Source: Acidobacteriota bacterium
Lineage (GTDB): Bacteria > Acidobacteriota > Terriglobia > Versatilivoradales > Versatilivoraceae
Direction of reading: 5' to 3'
NCBI GenBank assembly: GCA_009841055.1
Contig: VXMN01000227.1
Coordinates: 1-42,217 of the forward strand
Length of the DNA: 42,217 bases
Part shown: piece by piece, positions 37,301 to 42,217 of the stretch
How positions within the stretch are numbered: the stretch's first letter is position 1
Layout: the number at the start of each line of letters is the position of its first letter
The notes under the pieces: model-generated
Database searches by the model: none
The model's input: only the letters and a program-made list of their open reading frames with translations
Told to the model about the DNA's origin: nothing
Program-made: the position numbers and the translations under genes

Positions 37301-37330
37301 CCACGAATGAACACGAATGGACACGAATAC
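37301..37330. repeat. 10-bp-period iterons, consensus ACACGAATGR, 3 units
   Basis: CCACGAATGA/ACACGAATGG/ACACGAATAC. Confidence 0.85.
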
Positions 37331-37371
37331 CGATGGAGCTCCTTTGGTGGGACGGCGTCAGGGGATGAAGT

Positions 37372-37583
37372 CCACCCGGGAGCGCGGGCGTCCCGCCCGC
37401 ACAATTCTTGGCACAGCCTGGCTCATTTCCTCCACCCGGTTCGATCGGCAACGGCGCCAGGACTCTGCTTCGGCCGGGCCCATGCCGTACCCGCCGGCAG
37501 GGTGGCCGGGTGCCACATCGCAGGGAAACTGAGCAGCACCGAACGGGAGTGCATGCGGGCGGGACGCCCGCGCTCCCGGGTGG
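37372..37583. mobile_element. REPIN/MITE-like element (copy C) with 30-bp perfect terminal inverted repeats
   Basis: CCACCCGGGAGCGCGGGCGTCCCGCCCGCA (37372-37401) is the exact reverse complement of 37554-37583; each arm holds hairpin GCGGGCG-TCC-CGCCCGC preceded by GGAG. Confidence 0.8.
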
Positions 37584-37846
37584 CGCCTCCTCCCATCACT
37601 CTTGCTCCTCAAGGGCGCGCGCGCCGGCTTTCCGGACCGCAGGCGGTGCCTATGCGGCGGAGCCGTCACGCTTGGTGGCCCTTCGTGGATCACTCTTTTT
37701 TGGTTTGTTTCAAATGAATTGTTGTTGAATATCCTATTGTGGGCGTGTGATTAGCAACAATTCTTAGGTGTCCCAATCTGCCCACGGCTACTGGCTGCCG
37801 CAAGCAAAGGCAGTGCTGGTCGGTTGGCTTCCACTCCACACCCGCC

Positions 37847-39109
37847 TCAGCTCCGCAGGAAATGCGATTCCCTCGGCGCCTGGTAACGAATCCCCAGGTG
37901 GGGGGTCTCCAGTCTTTTGCCACCCTGGCCCAGGGAGTGAACTCCGGCTGTCACCAGGCCGGAGGTGAGCAGCGTGCGCTCCACCGGGTAGGGGGCTTTC
38001 CCCGTCAGGATCATCTCCTCCACCTTGTGCATCAGGGCCGCGATGAAGACCACGTTGGGGACGGGTGAGAGATAGAACAGAGTGGAGAGGGGCTCGGGAC
38101 GGCCCTTGAGCCGGACGGCAAAGGTGAAGTCGTCCACCAGGCCGTTCATCAGCATCATGGTGGCTTTCAGTCCATCGGTGTGTTGGTAACGGTAGACCAC
38201 CGGCTTCTCGACCCATTGCCGGATCTGCTCCGGGGTAGGGTAGCGATGATTCACGGTTTTAGCCTGGGTGAGGGTGAGGCTGCGGCACAGGCAGGCGGAG
38301 AAGAGTTGTGGGTCCCAGCCGCCGCCGTCGAAAGAGCCCTTTCCCATGGCTTCCCAGACCGGTTCCCCGCGCATGGCGTGAAGCCAGTCCACTCCGGTCT
38401 CACCGCCCCGCCGGCGTTCCACCATGCACTGGATGGTTTCCAGGGCGTGGAAGTCGTAGCTGTCCACCCCGCCGATGGACACGCACATGACTTCCTCGAT
38501 CTCGGCGCCATAGGGCATTTCGAAGGAGGGGATTCTCCAGGTGACCGGCAGCGAGGACCCGGCCAGAAACGGGAACCCCATGGCGTGGGCCGTATCCACC
38601 ATCTCCTTGGACCACTCCCATTTCCAGGAGAGGTGCTTGTCGTTGAAGACGGGGACGCTTCGGCCGTCCTGCTTGAAGACCTCCACGATCTCCTTGAAGA
38701 ATTCGTAGCGGGGATAGAGCGTCTGTCCCAGTTCGTTGCGCGGATATCTCCCGTGCTCCCCGATCAGGAGCACCCCATCCACGTCCAGCTTGTCCCCGCC
38801 GCGGCGCAGGCTCTCGGCGATGGTGGGGTAGATGGGGAAGCCGAACTCCCGCGAGCGGGCGCGGCTCAGGTCATTGTCCGGGAACTGGTCCACGTAGGTC
38901 GATACCAGCTCGAGGGGGGACCGATGCCAGCGCCCCTCCACGGGATATCCCACCAGGAAGCGCTCTCCCATGTGCCAGGCGTGGGACGGATACCGCCACT
39001 CGGTGGTCACCATGGCCAGCCGCCTGGGCTTGGCAGCCTCTCCCCGGAGCAACGGGGAGATCGCCAGACTGCTCCCCAGGGCGCCCAAAAAGGTGCGTCG
39101 ATCGATCAT
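37847..39109 (-). CDS. Tat-exported conserved protein of unknown function (family U, copy 2)
   Basis: DRRTFLGALGSSLAIS leader; paralogous to 30643-32097 over most of its length. Confidence 0.88.
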   Translation of the reverse strand: MIDRRTFLGALGSSLAISPLLRGEAAKPRRLAMVTTEWRYPSHAWHMGERFLVGYPVEGRWHRSPLELVSTYVDQFPDNDLSRARSREFGFPIYPTIAESLRRGGDKLDVDGVLLIGEHGRYPRNELGQTLYPRYEFFKEIVEVFKQDGRSVPVFNDKHLSWKWEWSKEMVDTAHAMGFPFLAGSSLPVTWRIPSFEMPYGAEIEEVMCVSIGGVDSYDFHALETIQCMVERRRGGETGVDWLHAMRGEPVWEAMGKGSFDGGGWDPQLFSACLCRSLTLTQAKTVNHRYPTPEQIRQWVEKPVVYRYQHTDGLKATMMLMNGLVDDFTFAVRLKGRPEPLSTLFYLSPVPNVVFIAALMHKVEEMILTGKAPYPVERTLLTSGLVTAGVHSLGQGGKRLETPHLGIRYQAPRESHFLRS

Positions 39110-39177
39110 GAGCTTTCTCCTTTGAATCGAAGTCCAGTCTGACAGGTCCGCTGGTTCTCAGTGTCCGGCCGCAGTTC

Positions 39178-40290
39178 CTAGGGGCTGGTGAAGCTGAGCA
39201 GGGTGGCGGCGTCCATGGCTTCCCAGTCCACCTCCACACCCAGGCCCGGACCGCCGGGCGCCGCCACCATCCCGTCCGGCCCGGTCCGGATCACGTCCTT
39301 CATCCCATACTCGTAGGGTTCGTAGGGGACGGCCTGCTCGAAATAGCTGCACAGGTTGAAACCCAGCATGAGATGCAGGTTGGCCGCCGAAACCAGCGTG
39401 TTTCCCCACGACATCACCTCGCACTTCATGCCGGCGGCCTCCACCAGCGCCATGGCCTTGCGGGCCGGCGTCAGGCCGCTGCAAACGGTGACGTCCGTCC
39501 GGGCCCGGCTCCAGGCCTCCCTGCGCAGAGCTTCCTGAAAGGCAGGCAGGTCCTGGATCCAGTTCCCGGACGGCACGATGGGGATTTCCACCCGGCGGGT
39601 CAGCTTGCGATAGCCTTCCAGGTCGTAGTCCATCAGCGGAGCCTCGAACCAGGTAAACTCCAGGGCCTCCAACTCCCAGGCCACCCGCAGCGCGCTATCC
39701 CAGTCGTAGTTGTTCTCCACGTCCAGCATCAGAGCCAGCCGGTCCGGAGCATGTCTCTCGCGGACGGCCCGAGCCAGCTCCAGGTCCCTGTCGGGCACGC
39801 ACCAGCAGTGGAACTTGACGGCCCGGAACCCCTGCTCCATCAGTTGGTCCACGAAGTCCAGGTAGGCGGCAACGTCCTCCAGCATGGGCGTGCTGGCGTA
39901 GGAGGGAATCCGCTGGCGGCTTCCACCCAAGAGCTGGTAGATGGGCAAATTGGAGGCTTTGCCCAACAGGTCCCAGAGCGCGATGTCCACCACCGCCAGG
40001 GCTCCGGGAGCCAGGGGAAAGACGCGAGACCAGAGTCTGCGCCACAGGGCTTCCCGTTCGAGCGGGTCCCGACCGATGAGCGCCGGAACCAGGTGCCGGA
40101 GCGTCTCGGCCGTGTAGCGGTCGTGAGCGTGGGAGGTGTAGTTGGACACTCCCCCAAAGCCTTCGACGCCGTCGTCGGTGAAGATGCGGACGACGGTGTT
40201 GGTCATGTATTGTTCCGGCAGGTCATGGGACCAGGTGAAGCGCTGCACCTGGGGACCCACCACCCGGACCTCGACCCGGTCAATGCGCAT
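39178..40290 (-). CDS. Enolase superfamily protein with divergent metal site
   Basis: ALWDLLGKASNLPIYQLLGG, KFHCW, LMLDVENNYD, WFEAP; VPSGN where GE is usual. Confidence 0.88.
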   Translation of the reverse strand: MRIDRVEVRVVGPQVQRFTWSHDLPEQYMTNTVVRIFTDDGVEGFGGVSNYTSHAHDRYTAETLRHLVPALIGRDPLEREALWRRLWSRVFPLAPGALAVVDIALWDLLGKASNLPIYQLLGGSRQRIPSYASTPMLEDVAAYLDFVDQLMEQGFRAVKFHCWCVPDRDLELARAVRERHAPDRLALMLDVENNYDWDSALRVAWELEALEFTWFEAPLMDYDLEGYRKLTRRVEIPIVPSGNWIQDLPAFQEALRREAWSRARTDVTVCSGLTPARKAMALVEAAGMKCEVMSWGNTLVSAANLHLMLGFNLCSYFEQAVPYEPYEYGMKDVIRTGPDGMVAAPGGPGLGVEVDWEAMDAATLLSFTSP

Positions 40291-40499
40291 GGGTCTGACT
40301 CCTTCTCATCTTTCAGCCTCGGTTCATAGGGCGTCGCAGGAACACGGCCCCAACATTCTACCGCTTCGATGGGTTTGCGCCCACGGCTATGTGGGGATGG
40401 GGCGTGCGCGCCTCGAATCCTTTCTCGGTGTTGATGCCGGGGCACCAGTCCGTCGGAAGCCCCCAACACCGCAATCCCCACTTCGCCTATAATGGATAG

Positions 40500-40799
40500 C
40501 CACGGAACAAGCTGCTGCAGTCCATCCTGAACCCCGGCCAGGTCATCGAAAGCGCCTACACCAGCTACCTGGTGGAAACCCGGGACGGGCGGCTGCTGGA
40601 CGGACTCATCGTCAACGAAACCTCCAACAGCCTGACCCTGCGCCGCCCCGCGGCCGAGGATCTCACCTTGCTGAAGGCCGCCATCGCCGACGTGCGGGCC
40701 TCCAGCGTATCCTTGATGCCCGACGGATTCGAGGATGGCATCAATCCCCGACAGATGGCCGACCTGATCGCCTACCTGCAGGGGGCCAACCTGCAATGA
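40500..40799 (+). pseudogene. 5'-truncated remnant of a PVC-type heme-binding-domain protein (C-terminus only)
   Basis: RNKLLQSILNPGQVIESAYTSYLVETRDGRLLDGLIVNETSNSLTLRR...SSVSLMPDGFEDGINPRQMADLIAYLQG; in-frame TAG at 40497, no CxxCH upstream. Confidence 0.65.
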
Positions 40800-40809
40800 C
40801 CGGCAGGGC

Positions 40810-41940
40810 TTGCCGGGAGGTCCGATGGGAGACTACAGAGATCAACCAGGCAGGGTGGCCGCGGGCCTCCTGGGCCTCTCGTCGATGTTCCTTTGGCTGG
40901 CCGCCTGCGCGGCCCCGGAAGCGCCCGTCTACCCGGACAAGCGGGATCTGCTTCACTACCTGGACCGCCAAGGCCGGCCGCATCCCATCGAGAGCCGCAC
41001 CCACTGGGATATTCGCCGAATCCACACGCTTCAGAACATGCAGAAGGTGATGGGGCCTCTTCCCCGGCTTCCCGACGATCCGCTGGAGGTCCAGGTCCTG
41101 GAAACCGAGAGTCTGCCGCAAGTCGTGCGACGGAAGATCACCTTCGTAAGCCAGGTGGTGGAGGGGAATCCGGACCGGGTTCCGGCCTATCTGCTGATTC
41201 CCAACACGCTGCCGGAAGGGGAATCGGCTCCCGCCGTCCTTTGCCTTCACCAGACCACCGCCATCGGCAAGGCCGAACCGGCGGGGCTGGGCGGCAAGAC
41301 CGGCCTGCACTACGCCCTGGAGCTGGCCCGGCGGGGCTACGTCACCCTGGCGCCCGACTACCCGGGGTTCGGAGACTACAAGATCGATCCCTACGCCATG
41401 GGCTACGCCAGCGCCACCATGAAGGGCATCCTCAACCACCGGCGCGCCGTTGACCTGCTGCAATCGCTGCCGGAAGTCGACCCGGACAGGATCGGCGTCA
41501 TCGGGCACTCCCTGGGCGGTCACAACGCCCTCTTCCTCTCGGCCTTCGAACCACGGGTGCGGGCGGTGGCCACCAGTTGCGGCTTCAATGCCTTCAGGCA
41601 CTACTACGGGGGCGACCTGAAGGGCTGGAGCCACCGGGGGTACATGCCGCGCATCGCCCGACTCTACGGGAGCGATGCCGGCCGCATGCCCTTCGACTTC
41701 ACCGAGGTGCTGGGCATCCTGGCTCCCCGGCCCGTTTTCATCTCGGCCCCGGTGGGAGACCACAATTTCGCCGTTGCCGGTGTCAGGGAAGCCGTACAAG
41801 CCGCCCTGCCGGTCTATGAGCGCCTCTTCCACAGCCCCGACCGGCTGGTGGCGCGGCATCCCGAGGCCGGCCACGAGTTTCCGGCCGCCATGCGCCAGGA
41901 GGCCTACGAATTCTTCGATCGGTGGTTGTCGGGGGAGTGA
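40810..41940 (+). CDS. Alpha/beta hydrolase (dienelactone hydrolase-like), exported lipoprotein
   Basis: VIGHSLGGHNALFLSAF; leader LWLAACAAP; related to 34116-35273. Confidence 0.88.
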   Translation: MPGGPMGDYRDQPGRVAAGLLGLSSMFLWLAACAAPEAPVYPDKRDLLHYLDRQGRPHPIESRTHWDIRRIHTLQNMQKVMGPLPRLPDDPLEVQVLETESLPQVVRRKITFVSQVVEGNPDRVPAYLLIPNTLPEGESAPAVLCLHQTTAIGKAEPAGLGGKTGLHYALELARRGYVTLAPDYPGFGDYKIDPYAMGYASATMKGILNHRRAVDLLQSLPEVDPDRIGVIGHSLGGHNALFLSAFEPRVRAVATSCGFNAFRHYYGGDLKGWSHRGYMPRIARLYGSDAGRMPFDFTEVLGILAPRPVFISAPVGDHNFAVAGVREAVQAALPVYERLFHSPDRLVARHPEAGHEFPAAMRQEAYEFFDRWLSGE

Positions 41941-42122
41941 GTGGGCGGGCTGTATGAATGATGAATGATGAAGTACTAGTTTGTTCCTGTGTTTCGGCGT
42001 TTTCGCACTTGTGACCAGTATGGCCGTCCACTCGTCCGGCTCCCTTGGCTGAAACAAACGCCTTGTGCCGGGAAGAAGGAAACCGGTTCCAAGCCACGCA
42101 CGGGGCAATGGTTTATTGACAT

Positions 42123-42196
42123 GGATGCACAGGATGCACAGGGTTTTTTCAGGAAACGGCCAGCTTCCAATGCCGCGAATCCGCAAATCCGCATCG
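42123..42196. repeat. Short tandem iterons: GGATGCACA x2 and CCGCRAAT-type x3
   Basis: GGATGCACAGGATGCACA at 42123-42140; CCGCGAAT/CCGCAAAT/CCGCATCG at 42173-42196. Confidence 0.7.
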
Positions 42197-42204
42197 GAGC
42201 AGGC

Positions 42205-42217
42205 CCACCCGGGAGCG
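42205..42217 (+). repeat. Start of another REPIN/MITE-like copy (D), cut by window end
   Basis: CCACCCGGGAGCG equals the first 13 nt of the 37372 terminal repeat. Confidence 0.6.

Noticed and set aside
37235-37717. ORFs with RAGRPRSR / GGTPALPGG peptides (also at 85-316)
   Set aside because: These are translations of the REPIN/MITE-like repeat, not proteins.
41957-41975. GAATGAT tandem (ATGAATGATGAATGATGAA)
   Set aside because: Very short low-complexity run; not separated from chance, though similar in style to the other iterons.
1-42217. CRISPR arrays, rRNA, tRNA, prophage or defence islands
   Set aside because: No regular repeat-spacer arrays, RNA gene signatures, phage structural genes or nuclease/helicase defence clusters were found; only the two toxin-antitoxin modules.

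Overview
High-GC bacterial window (42,217 bp), probably from an environmental Acidobacteriota-like genome; this placement is inferred from the carboxypeptidase-regulatory-domain TonB receptor, DUF1501, SSS symporters and enolase-superfamily genes. No rRNA, tRNA, CRISPR or intact transposase was seen. Most of the window is accessory catabolism: sialidase/PhoD/GH32, two enolase-superfamily enzymes, two Na+/solute symporters, TIM-barrel and alpha/beta hydrolases, and a TonB receptor. It also holds an ECF sigma/VWA pair and two toxin-antitoxin modules. The most notable system is an operon at about 21.75-24.44 kb on the minus strand. It encodes an octaheme HAO-family lipoprotein, a tetraheme NapC/NrfH-type quinol dehydrogenase and two or three tiny, mostly membrane ORFs, and it is divergent from a PAS-LuxR regulator with a Cys/His cluster. 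The intergenic DNA also carries non-coding repeats: a REPIN/MITE-like element with 30-bp perfect terminal inverted repeats (copies touch both window ends), short tandem iterons beside it, a 246-bp MITE-like element with 18-bp perfect inverted repeats next to mazEF, and a 63-bp tandem built on a GCGAAGC mini-hairpin. All calls come from reading the sequence and ORF translations; no database search was run.
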